Below, piece by piece: positions 11,424-21,811 of a stretch of DNA of 64,000 bases. Position numbers and translations under genes: made by a program. The stretch's first letter is position 1. Each line of letters begins with the position of its first letter. Location: contig OY101122.1 in assembly GCA_956465555.1 (NCBI GenBank), positions 1,251,001 to 1,315,000 of the forward strand, read 5' to 3'. Source of the DNA: Nitzschia sp. pyKryTriq1. Taxonomy: Eukaryota > Bacillariophyta > Bacillariophyceae > Bacillariales > Bacillariaceae. A model generated the notes under the pieces. It made no database searches. It worked only from the letters and a program-made list of their open reading frames with translations, and was not told where the DNA came from.

Positions 11424-12861
11424 TGCTTATGGTTGTAATGTGAAACAAGCGCACTCCTTGTAGCCCTTGCTTCTGCTTTTCCATGCGTGCGTTTAGTTGC
11501 TTGCTGCTTTTCACTTTCGGGTTGTTGCTGGGGTTCGGTCCATGGTCGGATGCATTCCGTACTGGTTCCGGTACTGTACACGTAGCGCGAGGGATGCGTT
11601 GAGAAAGCTGGCAGGCTCGTGGCGCGAGAGAGCGAGTCGTGCATTTCGTCGAACACAGTACTGCGTCTACACAACATTTTCTACGGAAGGCGAGTTGAGT
11701 GGGATAATGTAGGCTACCGGTGTCCAAAAGTGATGCCATGTTTCGCAGGGTACTGATTCTACGTAGCTGGCGTAGAAAAAGTTATGCCGTTTTGGTACAA
11801 AAACACAAACTGACTATGGCGAAGACCATATCTCAACAACCAGACCATGAAACGAAGGTAAGCCAATTATGACAATATTCTTCATTGTATGAAGTGATAT
11901 TGTGTTGTGTTGGATTTTTCAAATGATCAATTTTTGACCTGAATCTCACCGATCTATGTTGTGCTGGGTAGGTACTGCGTGAAAATCCGCGTGTAAATTT
12001 AGCTAGTAAATATTGCCAGCAAGACCTTTTTAGTAGAGATACTCGCTACTAACTGTACCAGTAGTTGGTGGCGGTACCAAGTTGTAACTCATACTTTAGG
12101 TTGCTGTCAAATGATAATTATGTCTCGTAGTCTACATCACCTATGCCGTTGTTGTCCTGTTCGTAGCTAGTCTAGAGGAGTACATCACTCTAGAGTACTC
12201 TACAGTAGCTAACAACCAAAGCTGTGCGTGGGTCTATAATCGTACAAGTCAGGAAACCCCGCGTACTTTTACGCGCGCAGCGAAAAAACGGCATCACTTT
12301 TGCATCATTAACAAAGAGTCACGATACTCGTAGACAACGCTCATCATTGATAAGCCCACCGCGCGGTCACGTTCGTACTCGTACAGAGTACTTGTACCTG
12401 GTACAGTATGATAGACTACGTGGTGGTACTCGCACGAGTATTCTGTACCAGATGCTGTACTGGACGACGACGACTCCTCCTCCGCTTACCGGTGTGCTTG
12501 ATCCTTCAACACTTTTGAAGGCAGCGAACTTTTCAATCTCCAAAACTCTTGTTTGGACGATGATCACGCTGTGTTTTTAAATTACCAATGGGTCTGATAA
12601 ACCGTGTTAATGAGCTCGTGGCAAGAACTACGCTATGCTAATAACTCTGATGGTAGATGTACAAGTAACAACAAAGCTAGCTTCAATAGGGACAAGCAAT
12701 ATTAAAAGAGTGATGATGGCAACAAAGGGATCGTTCATCTCCCTACCCCCCCTTGCCGTAGCTGGCCACTACTGGACCAAGTATTTTTGAAGTTGAAAAC
12801 ACCGGCGGCCTAAAAAAAATACTCCTACACGATGCTCATGCCAGGCTTGTCACGACCCACG
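11424..12861. other. Intergenic region of 1.4 kb with GTAC words
   Basis: No gene is supported. Around 12371-12460 there is a dense run of ACTCGTACAGAGTACTTGTACCTGGTACAG and similar words. A short start-like segment at 11738 (MFRRVLILRSWRRK) is followed by a GTAAGC donor after about 40 codons, but I find no matching downstream exon. The region is upstream of the cyclophilin gene and downstream of the second phosphoesterase gene. Confidence 0.45.
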
Positions 12862-14691
12862 TTAAAGAATTTCGTGGTCTTCTTCTATCAGTTCATCATC
12901 GCTTCCCTCCCGAGGAGACTCGTCGGTTGCTTCAAGAGATGCGTCCTCATCCTTGAATGCCTCCAACTCCTCTTGAAGAATGGGCTGGTGCCCGCCAATG
13001 ATGTACCTTATCCACATTCGTAGACATGAAAGAACAACACAGATCACCAGGATGAGCATGATGATAAGGACCACTGTTACTACTTTCTCGGCCGTTTCAT
13101 CGTCTTCTCTACCAAGCTGTTTGGTGACTTTTTCCGGTGTGGGGAACCAATCTGGCAGCCGTCCCGTTGATCCATCACAGGTCCAATTCTCAATAACAAA
13201 CGAGAGCCAAAGTAAGGTCGAAGAGTAGGGTGTTATTGTGGGCTCAATGACGATGCTTGGGTCAATCTCCTTCAATAAATTCGCAATTTTGTCCGAACCA
13301 AAATCATGCGTGTAGAACTTAAAGGACTTCTGTTCATCTGGAATGTCACCAATCAAAACATAATTCGGTATCTTACCGAACCATTGTTCCGTAAGATTGC
13401 CATTTATGGTTTCGTTAAGTTTGAGAATTATCTCACCAGAAACCAACCCCAACCCCACAACGGTATCATTGAATGGCGCCACGGCCCAAATGTCGTCGAC
13501 TACCAGGGGACTGCGCGCATGGATATCGTAGCGAAAACTCTCTGTGGCGACAAACATGACGCTTGTAGTGTCTTCGGTGTCTTCTTGACTAAAGAACATC
13601 TTTGGGATCACTTCGTTTTTGTACAGTCCGTAAAGGGATTGTCCAGCGTAGAGAGGTGCTTCACGGGTAAACTCCATTGGAGCACATCCTACTTCCTCCA
13701 TGAGACCCTTCTTTTGCTGTGTCTTGCGTATAAATTCAGACAAAGCGTCTCCGTTGGTCGTTGCGAATTCAAACATACCCAAAGTCTCGCCAAGGGACCC
13801 TACGTTGGTATCAAGAAAGATACTCTGGAAGAGATCATCGCGTGGAACCGTGGGGTCTTCGGCTTCGTATCTCGTGGGAAAGGAGACAAAGCCAAGAGTG
13901 TCAAGGTAGCGACCACCTTCAAATGAGGAGCTCAAGTCATCCAATCGTGTGGACCCTCGATAATGGGTGTGGCCTGTGATAAATTGGATTGGGATACCTT
14001 CACCCACAACGTCACGAATGGCTTTTCGAATCACTTCCACAAGAGGATCCACCATGTCCATGTGCGCCAAGATAAGGATGGCGTCGTAGAATTCAAACTC
14101 TAACGTCTCGCGAAACCATTTTGCTTCGACAACTTCCTCTACAGGGGTGATTTCGATCAAATCGCAAGCATCCTCCAAATTGTACAAAAACCCAAAAGTC
14201 AGTAGACTTGAGAATCTCCCTTCCAGTACCTTGTACTGATATCCTAAGGGGGGCTTGTTCGGGTCATTTGACTTCAGAATATTGGCAGTCAGATACCGAT
14301 CTCCGAACCAATCCACGAACCCACCTGGACGTATCATGGCTTCTACTTTCTCGTTCTCATACAACTCGTGGTTCCCGCAGTTCACCGCATCCCAGGGCAT
14401 TTTCTCCAGAATAGGCAGCAGCGCCGACGCGTCGTTCCCCAAGCCGGTTCCATGCGCCCAATCGCCGTTGGAGACAAACCAGAGATCCATGTCATTTTGG
14501 TCACAGTGGGCTTTGAGGCGCTCGTAAAAGGATAAGATAGTTCCAAAGTCCGCATCCATCAAGGGTTCTTGCCGGCTGTGACCACCGACCCATGAGTGCA
14601 CGTCCGTCAGAACGAGCACATTGATCGCTCCAAAAGGCAATTCTGGATTCGCATAGAAGTCCATGGGGTATTCCCTGGGATAGTCTGACAT
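12862..14691 (-). CDS. 5'-nucleotidase-like metallophosphoesterase, paralogue of the gene at 1590
   Basis: An intronless frame of 609 residues. It carries the same ordered motifs as its plus-strand paralogue: TDVHSW, SNGDWAHGTG, NCGNHELY, LILAHMD and ITGHTHYRG. A C-terminal transmembrane helix (VVTVVLIIMLILVICVV) and an acidic tail follow. The shared blocks GGHSRQE/GGHGRKD, FVDWFGDRYLTANI/FIDWWGHKHLSSNI and SFRYDI/SWRYDI leave little doubt about common origin. Unlike the paralogue it starts MSDYPREYPMDFY and shows no signal peptide. With a type I-like anchor this is odd. Either a first exon coding for the signal lies upstream (a TTTCTTGTCTCAG acceptor-like sequence sits just before the ATG), or the protein is inserted by its tail helix. 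Function by family: phosphate release from nucleotide-like esters outside the cytosol. Confidence 0.86.
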   Translation of the reverse strand: MSDYPREYPMDFYANPELPFGAINVLVLTDVHSWVGGHSRQEPLMDADFGTILSFYERLKAHCDQNDMDLWFVSNGDWAHGTGLGNDASALLPILEKMPWDAVNCGNHELYENEKVEAMIRPGGFVDWFGDRYLTANILKSNDPNKPPLGYQYKVLEGRFSSLLTFGFLYNLEDACDLIEITPVEEVVEAKWFRETLEFEFYDAILILAHMDMVDPLVEVIRKAIRDVVGEGIPIQFITGHTHYRGSTRLDDLSSSFEGGRYLDTLGFVSFPTRYEAEDPTVPRDDLFQSIFLDTNVGSLGETLGMFEFATTNGDALSEFIRKTQQKKGLMEEVGCAPMEFTREAPLYAGQSLYGLYKNEVIPKMFFSQEDTEDTTSVMFVATESFRYDIHARSPLVVDDIWAVAPFNDTVVGLGLVSGEIILKLNETINGNLTEQWFGKIPNYVLIGDIPDEQKSFKFYTHDFGSDKIANLLKEIDPSIVIEPTITPYSSTLLWLSFVIENWTCDGSTGRLPDWFPTPEKVTKQLGREDDETAEKVVTVVLIIMLILVICVVLSCLRMWIRYIIGGHQPILQEELEAFKDEDASLEATDESPREGSDDELIEEDHEIL

Positions 14692-15120
14692 TCTCTCTTG
14701 TTTAGTGCGTACTCTAGAAGACCTGAGACAAGAAAGTGCTGTCGAAGAGAAGAAATATCTTCCATATCGAATAATTGAAGAATGAAGAATCTGTGAGGTT
14801 TGCTGGGTTCTCGCGCGTCACTTTCCACTTCTTATTCGCCCGTTGTTGCCAGCTGTTGATCTTGAATCTTGTTCCGGCCGCGCGCGTAGCCAATTTTCGG
14901 TTCGTGTTGGTCAAACTGGGAACGCTTCTTCATCGTCTGAACTCCTACCGGTAGTCTATGAGTACTCTCCTTAGTATTCTAGCAGTAGTAGAATACGAAC
15001 TACATTATGCGGATAGAGCAAACAAAGTACTAGAAGTCTGCGAATTAAGCGGAGCATTTAGCTCACACCACCATGCTAGCAAGGTAATATACTATCAAAA
15101 AATTTCATCCAAGCGATGGA
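14692..15120. other. Short intergenic region
   Basis: No gene is seen. It holds the possible upstream exon region of the phosphoesterase gene and a TACCGGTAGTCTATGAGTAC segment near 14946-14965. An acceptor-like TTTCTTGTCTCAG (minus strand) ends near 14723. The left gene reads away from this region and the right gene ends in it. Confidence 0.4.
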
Positions 15121-16800
15121 CTATGAATCCAATCTCTTGTCGAGTTCATCGATCCTGGTAACCAGTCGGTCACGGATTGATTGTAATCGATTGAGGAGTT
15201 CGCCTTTGACCACATCAATGGAGGCTCCCCCAGCAATAGAAGTTGATGTCGAAGTCGATGACGACGTTGTCAGCACGGATTTAGCTGCTGCTTCTGCCAG
15301 CTCCTTCTTGAAGGCTTCTTTGTCGTACAGCGGGTCAGCAAGCTTGAAGAATATTCCAAACAAATTTGGGCTTAGGACAATGCCATCGCACGTCAGCCCC
15401 CCCATATCAATCCCTTTGTACGACCCTGTGATTTCGGGGCTGCCTGGTATGTACGCAGGGTCGAGGTCCCGTGGAATTGGGTTGTCACCTCGTGAGTCAG
15501 TGTAGTTCCACACTTGTGCATCCAGTTCTTGCAGAATAAGAGTATTGATGCGCTCATCTGCTTCACGGAGCGCCAGTTGAAAGCCGACCATCCACTGCGG
15601 TAAAGCTGTTCCAAAGACTTCGCGAACAATTCCGTCTTTATCAGAATCGTCGTCTGATTCTTGGCGCTCCTCAAGCTCTTTCTTCTTTTTAGCTTCCTCT
15701 TCCTCTTGAATCACAGCTTCCCACGTTTCCCCAGCCAGCTGAGATGCAAAGACTCCTATCAACACACTGAAACCAAGAGCTACCAATAGAAGAACATCCT
15801 GCAGCCCACCATCTGCTCCGGCCGTTCCGTCAACCAATTCTTTTCCAAAATACCCTAGATACGAGTCCAGAAGGTATGGCTTTAGTGATCCCAAAAAGAT
15901 TCCGCCCGCAAAATCAAAGTAGGGGACATTTGTGACGCCATATACGTAGTTGTAGAGTCCAATAGGAATCGGAAGAACGGGTGCAAGGCGTAGCGTCAAA
16001 ATAGCCTTCAAACCATCCTCGGCGACTACTCGTTCGATCCCCTTTAGCGAGGGATTTTCCTCCACAATCTCGAGGGCCTTCTTTCTGACAGGTGTGTCTA
16101 ATTTGGCCAGTCCAAATGCAACGCTGGAACCCACCGTGGCCCCAAAGGCCGATACGATCGCCCCTTGCAAGACACCTCCAAACAGTATCCCACTGCTTAA
16201 GGCTAACACTACACCACCGGCATCAAAGCACAATACTTTTATTGTCGTCCAGGCAAGCGAAAAGAGTGCCAGTCGCAGCAAGGGATCCACGGATTCGGAA
16301 AATGACAAGACTTGGTTCATTTGATTCTGTAATTCGGGGTTGCCGGTCAAAAAATCCAGTCCAACAGCGCTCACCAACGCCGCTCGACCACCGATGCGTA
16401 GGGCAATCGCACCAGCAGCTACAACAAAGGCAGTAGCCGTCAAAGCGAATTTACTGTCAGATTTGATTGGCTTGCCTTCTTCGTCGAGCTCGGGGACCCA
16501 TCCATTTTGCAACCGCAAATGTCGAATGGCTTCGGCGCTTTTTAGGGCAGATCGGATCTGCCCCCGCCGAGACTCGTAGATTTTGAGTCTAGCTTCCTCT
16601 TCGATCGTCGCTTCATCCTTCTTGCCATCGCCATTGTCAAACAATCTTATTTTGGTACATGACGATTGCCTTGTTGCCTCCGCCGATGATGACGACGAAT
16701 GATGGACCACGACAGTGGAAGCAGGTAGAAATGCGCGAGCGGAAAGCGACAGGAAAGACGGTGTGATGCCAGCAACCACGAATGCGCTTATCAATTTCAT
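15121..16800 (-). CDS. Plastid-targeted TVP38/TMEM64 (VTT, SNARE-associated) membrane protein
   Basis: A single exon of 559 residues. The start MKLISAFVVAGITPSFLSLS forms a signal peptide, followed directly by ARAFLPAS, an ASAFAP-like motif with the required aromatic residue. Delivery to the plastid is therefore likely. Residues about 110-135 and 160-185 are hydrophobic. Residues about 185-330 match the VTT domain of the TVP38/DedA-related family: GGVVLALSSGILFGG, GATVGSSVAFGLAK, LRLAPVLPIPIGLYNYVYG, and a final FAGGIFLGSLKPY. Members act in membrane lipid scrambling or organisation. A charged KKKKELEERQESDDDSDK segment follows, then a 130-residue tail without an obvious match and a final coiled coil. 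The domain call is firm, but the plastid role is inferred from the leader. Confidence 0.87.
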   Translation of the reverse strand: MKLISAFVVAGITPSFLSLSARAFLPASTVVVHHSSSSSAEATRQSSCTKIRLFDNGDGKKDEATIEEEARLKIYESRRGQIRSALKSAEAIRHLRLQNGWVPELDEEGKPIKSDSKFALTATAFVVAAGAIALRIGGRAALVSAVGLDFLTGNPELQNQMNQVLSFSESVDPLLRLALFSLAWTTIKVLCFDAGGVVLALSSGILFGGVLQGAIVSAFGATVGSSVAFGLAKLDTPVRKKALEIVEENPSLKGIERVVAEDGLKAILTLRLAPVLPIPIGLYNYVYGVTNVPYFDFAGGIFLGSLKPYLLDSYLGYFGKELVDGTAGADGGLQDVLLLVALGFSVLIGVFASQLAGETWEAVIQEEEEAKKKKELEERQESDDDSDKDGIVREVFGTALPQWMVGFQLALREADERINTLILQELDAQVWNYTDSRGDNPIPRDLDPAYIPGSPEITGSYKGIDMGGLTCDGIVLSPNLFGIFFKLADPLYDKEAFKKELAEAAAKSVLTTSSSTSTSTSIAGGASIDVVKGELLNRLQSIRDRLVTRIDELDKRLDS

Positions 16801-18743
16801 GATAACGTAACAACTTCCCTTTTCCGAAATCCCAAGCTACTAAGTTGTGTTGCCGGTATGGATACTTCGTGCCTTGTTGTTGCTGCCGTTTGCCCTCTAT
16901 GGTATGAATACTATTCGCCACCGGCTTTGGTAGGGCTTTATTCTGTTGTGTCTCTCGGGACAAGTACGTATGTACTGGTATGATGGGGGTACCTGAAGAG
17001 GTATGGGCTGCTACCCCCGCCCGTAACTTGCAGTTAAGGCTAGCTACTACTAGTAGAGAGGTTCGATAGAGGGGTTAGTTGGTACCCATCAAGGGGATAA
17101 ACCATACCCTAGCCCCTCGTCGGCGCGGGGTGGCCCACGCGGACCACGGACCACGTGGGCCGCGTGCAATTTACCCGAATTATCATGTAATATTTCCAAT
17201 GCTCAACTTTGGAGTCGTCCGAAGCTGCAAGGATACCATTGCCAGACAAATGTTATGCATCATTCAGCATCATTACTTTATGAAGAAATATATTTTGTTT
17301 TCAAAAGCTGTGTTTGATGAATTATTCGATGTCCTCTTCGTGTTTTTCATTGCGGAGCGACCGGGTTGCTTTGAATCCAGTGGGTCAGCTACCACGTAGA
17401 GAATGTACAACATCCTACGTGTGGGCCGCACACAACAATTTTTGTGGTCGAACCAAAAATGCATCATGGCCATCCTCCGGATGCACTGCAATAGACAATA
17501 AACTAAAGCCAAACAAAATTACTGCTACAAAGTTATCTCTTTATTATCAGTTGATATCATGTGATGATTGGATTCATTGTTGAATGCTTCGTTTTGGACG
17601 AATCGTCCAGATTTCTAGTCACAAACCCTCTTGTGGTGACATTTTAGACGTTACGCGCGTTTGTTCGTGTAGTCCAGTTGGTCAAAAAAGGGTCGTCTAC
17701 TCCTACCTCTACCAAGATAGCTTTCCAAAAAACAAACTATTCTAAATCAAAAGACTTGTTTCAACAACTTTATTATTAATACTTTAGGGGAGTGATAGTG
17801 GTGTCTTAGTTTGAATGAGTTTTGATAACTACGGAAGCCTTTCAAATTTGTTGACGACAAAAAAGCTCAAATCCGACTGTGGGCCTCAACTGGAAAATGC
17901 AATTGCAATTACTACTGGAAGTTTTTCTGGAAAATCAAGAGTAGCAAAATAGACAATAAAAATAGGCTCACAATTCTCAGAAACAAATCTGTTCCAATAT
18001 GCCCAACGAAAACTTTTAAACACAATGTATTCTATTAAAAAATATGACGGGAAAGCACGCGTTGTAATGTTGACGAGACTCACTACGGTAGAAACAAGCG
18101 TTATTTGTTCTTATTTTGATGCGACTGTTACCGCGGTAAAAGCACGTCCTTTGGTGTCCTTCCGACTTTGAGGGATTTTGCATGTTGGTTGACCAAAAGG
18201 ACCAACCAACATCGAAAGCAGTCCATTGAGTCACAATCCGTTAAAAGAATCTGTTTTAATTTTCATGATCACTTTACAGTAGAGTACAGTACCTAGTCGT
18301 ACTTACCGGTAGATACTGGTAAATAGAGTGCCGGTAGATTATGTAGTCTACCCAGCTAACAGTAGTAGTAGTAGTTGTAAATAGCAGAGCAATATTTTTG
18401 GTTTCCGACATCATCACGATGTATTTTTAACTTTTTGAAAAGGTGATACACACAGCCACACATGGCGAAGGGGCTATTTTCCAAAAAAATACCTTTAAGC
18501 TAAATTGATCGCATCCGAAAGATTTGGTCTAAGTATAACGAGTGCGCGCAGTTCACAATTATTTGAAAGACGCTGACGCCCGCCAATCTTCAGAGGCATT
18601 CCGATAGGTACCGTTTGTATTCTTTTCTCAGATGATGATTCTCGTTCTCATATGAAGTCGAGACAGCCACCGTCACAAAAACAATACTGGTATTTCAAAA
18701 TCACTGACCTTCAAATAAAGAATCACCAGCATCGAGAAGTAAA
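16801..18743. other. Gene-free stretch of 1.9 kb
   Basis: This is the longest apparently empty stretch in the window. Frames are short and match nothing. A small stem (GGCCCACG at 17132-17139, CGTGGGCC at 17154-17161) lies near its left end. The DNA from 17200 to 18700 is visibly A/T-rich compared with the genes. GTAC words cluster at 16963-17000 and again at 18280-18345, close to the two flanking promoters. A degraded transposon or an unrecognised non-coding transcript cannot be excluded. Confidence 0.45.
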
Positions 18744-20242
18744 ATGATTGCGACTGGACTTCTACTTTTGGCAGCACTGAAACTTGTTGAAGCAAATCAG
18801 GATCTCATTTCAGTCGTTCAACAATCATGCAATGGAATCCGAATCGACTTCGCAAAGGCGATGGACGGAAATTTTGCCGACAACTGGATCGGTATCTTTT
18901 CTACCGACAATCTCGGAGACAGTGAGAGCCTACCCAGCGGAGAGATGTGGACTTGGCTTTGTGGATCGCAGGACTGCAGCCCCCAGACCAACCCTCCTGC
19001 TGGGTCCGTCCTGTTCAATGACGACTCAAAAGGATGGCTTCAGGCATCATGGCCACTGCGAGCAGGAACGTACCATGCAGTCCTTACGCGTGGTCGATCT
19101 GATGAAAACTGGCCACCTCTTGCAATTAGTGAACCATTTGAAGTGGACTGCGGCGAAACTGCTAACGATTCCGCGCCAGCCGCTGGAGCAGAGATGGCGT
19201 CCGTCATCATGGATGCCAGAAGAGACATTCAAAGATTGATTGCTTCGAATCCACTCTTGGTAGGAAAGTTCCTTCGACTAGCATTTCACGATTGTGTCGG
19301 AGGTTGTGATGGTACGTTTGAGGCATTGGGTTTCTCGATCGTCCTTTTTGGAAATGCTGGTCGTCTCACTTATCTTCGTCATTTTTAGGATGTGTTGACA
19401 TGTCGAATATGGACAATGCAGGATTAGTCATGCCGATCCGTGATCTGCAACCTGTAGCGGATGAGTACGAACCCATGGGTCTAAGCAGGACTGATATTTG
19501 GATGTTGTCTGCAGTTGTCGCGTCGGAAGTTTCGGATACGGTTCGTGGCATTGGATTTCCATTTCAGTGGATTGGAAGGAAGACATGTGAAGAAATAAAC
19601 GGTAATGACTGTGGTAGTGACTCCGATGGGCGACCAGCTACATGTGGGCCTTTTAATGGACCGCACCGAGCTCTATGCCATGGCGACATTGCGGGAACCA
19701 GCACAATTCAGCAATTCATGGATGACGAATTTGGTTTTGATGCCCAGCAGACAGCCGCGATCATGGGTGCACACACCGTCGGAGCGATGCGTGACGTAAA
19801 TCTAGGTTTTGACGGACGCAGAGGCTGGGATATGACTAATGACGTCCTTGATCATGGTTATTTCATCGAGCTTGTTGATAGCGATGGTCCTGATTGGCAA
19901 CAAGTTCGTCATAGGAACGATGATCTTGACGGTATCCCCTCAAGATGGCAATACGAGGCAACAGTGGATGGTACACGCCTGACAATGCTGAACTCGGATA
20001 TTGCAATGGTTCGAAATCTTGTTGAAGGAGAAAACCTTGATTCTGATGGCAGGATTACTTGCGACTTCGATGATTGCGACAGGAACACTCCATTCATGCC
20101 TTTCATGAGTCGATATGCCGATGATCTTGACGACTTTCTAGCGGACTATCGAGAGGCATTGGATATGATGATTGACAATGGGTATTCTAGAGGCTCCACA
20201 TGTCAAAACAATGAAGTCTGCGTGCTCAGGAGTCGCTCATAA
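18744..20242 (+). CDS. Secreted haem peroxidase with N-terminal beta-type domain (copy 1)
   Basis: Exons 18744-19311 and 19389-20242 give 473 residues. A signal peptide (MIATGLLLLAALKLVEA) is followed by a domain of about 115 residues with WIGIFSTDN, MWTWLCGSQDC and AGTYHAVLTR. This resembles the SKICH or Ig-like modules that precede secreted enzymes in algae. The catalytic part belongs to the plant-type haem peroxidase superfamily. The distal site is RLAFHDC with histidine 182, GGCDGCVDMSNMDNAGL follows, and the proximal site is MGAHTVGAM with histidine 318. The intron falls inside the GGCDG/C motif and is shared with the copy at 21812. Eight or more cysteines suit a disulphide-bonded extracellular enzyme. 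The likely reaction is oxidation of phenolic, halide or other small substrates with hydrogen peroxide; the substrate is unknown. Confidence 0.9.
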
Positions 20243-20490
20243 TTTCATCGACGGGTCAAAATGCCCGGTGTATGTTGATGAAAGACTACTGCTTGATGTA
20301 CCGTACAAACAGGTAAACATGGACTTCATAGATACTTCGTGCCATAATTTGTTTTACATTTCCCACCGGGTCGTTGTACCATACGGCCTGCACTCCTACA
20401 GTACTATAGCTAGCTACTGGTTCCGGTATACGAGTGGTCTACATGAAATTGAAAAAAATATCCAAGATGCTTTCTTTGGTCAACAAGAAG

Positions 20491-21162
20491 TTAGGCATGC
20501 AACTTCAAAGCTGCGCCTTCTCGCGAACCGTGATCTAGAAAGCTAACCAAAGGCAAATTCTTGATTCCCTTGAATCGATCATTGTGTCTTGGTACACAGA
20601 CAATGGCTTCCAAAGCGCTGACGTCTTCCAATTCATTGTGGATGCTTACTGGATGGACACTTCCGTTGGCATATCCGTATAAATCTACGGGTATACTCTG
20701 CCCACTACTGTCGACCTTTTTAACTTGTCCTTTCATGCTTTTTGCGAGCTGGACAAACTGACACCAGCCTTGGAAATAGCGTTTATTGTTTTGAGTTCCT
20801 CCGACGATACCCCGAAGCAATTCACTGTATCCACCTGCCATGTCGTATTTCCAAGTTTGGATCATTTGGGCTTTGCCTGGAGACCAGAAACCAACGGCAT
20901 TCTCGGGGATTGCTTCGTGGCTATAGTGCAACACTAATGTTCCACCAGAAGCGTTGTCGTATATGAGGTAGCATCCATCTTCCAAAGCTTCTGGAAGGGC
21001 TGTGAAGGACCCCTGAACGTCGGAAGCAAAAAATGGTGGCTTGAGGTTTCTCAGGGAGGGATGCTCATCAAAGAGTTTGCTCTTGTCTTCCTCCGGGTTA
21101 TTGAACAATGCTGCCAAGCCCTTGACGAGCCCTCTGATTTTTCCTTGTTGCGTGTTTGTCAT
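20491..21162 (-). CDS. Unrecognised 223-residue soluble protein between the two peroxidases
   Basis: A single intact frame without introns. No signal peptide, transmembrane helix or known motif is visible. Recognisable blocks are NLKPPFFASDVQGSF, DGCYLIYDNASGGTLVLHY, NAVGFWSPGKAQMIQTW and YFQGWCQFVQLAKSM. The composition is that of an ordinary globular cytosolic protein. The frame has coding-like codon use and is the longest in its interval. It lies antisense between two directly repeated peroxidase genes, so it was either inserted after their duplication or the duplicates were never strictly adjacent. The function is unknown. Confidence 0.75.
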   Translation of the reverse strand: MTNTQQGKIRGLVKGLAALFNNPEEDKSKLFDEHPSLRNLKPPFFASDVQGSFTALPEALEDGCYLIYDNASGGTLVLHYSHEAIPENAVGFWSPGKAQMIQTWKYDMAGGYSELLRGIVGGTQNNKRYFQGWCQFVQLAKSMKGQVKKVDSSGQSIPVDLYGYANGSVHPVSIHNELEDVSALEAIVCVPRHNDRFKGIKNLPLVSFLDHGSREGAALKLHA

Positions 21163-21811
21163 TCTGAATTTTGAGCCTGGGTTTTAAAAAATGTGTGGTA
21201 CCCTGGTAATGATAGCTCAACAGAATATTGAACGTTGTACGGGTACCTGGTAGTCGAGATGCTTCGACGCCGCCGTGCATCGTCATGTAATACATCGAAG
21301 GTATCATAGATGGTACGTGGTACCTGGTACAGTACCGGGTAACAGTTTGACTATTTTACCGTCACACGTACAGTACTTGAAAATAGTGGGATGATGATGA
21401 TGATGGATTCCATGCATGTGACGGCGGCGCTCTCGCAACGGAATTTATTCAGTCATTTCGCGCCAAATTTCGAAAGAGACAAATAAGGGAAAGGCAGGCA
21501 GGATAGTCCGATGACATTCAAGGCATATATCCTTTTTATTTATCCTGGTCGGAGTTGTGCAGATTAAGCTTTAGCTAATACTGTACTCGTACTGTGTCGA
21601 GCATGCATCATCATCATCATCGGTCACGCTCTCAGCTCTCAGCACGCACCGATAAATAGCCAGGCGATCCGCAATCCCCGCGTTCCATTTCTCTTCAAGC
21701 AAGCGGCAGGCAGGTCTCTGAACTTCATCTTTCATACTTCGTGCATAGAGTAATTGTATCGATATATTCAGAGGTTGCCTTTGTCCCTACAACTTCCAAA
21801 CAGCAGGAATA
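21163..21811. other. Divergent promoter region of the unknown gene and peroxidase copy 2
   Basis: No gene is present. GTAC words are dense at 21198-21375, for example GGTACGTGGTACCTGGTACAG. Short trinucleotide runs occur near 21390-21405 (GATGATGATGATG) and 21605-21621 (ATCATCATCATCATCG). The sequence from about 21640 to 21811 is presumably the leader of the peroxidase transcript. Confidence 0.5.

Noticed and set aside
11738-11858. Possible first exon (MFRRVLILRSWRRK) followed by GTAAGC
   Set aside because: No downstream exon with a compatible frame and protein content could be found.
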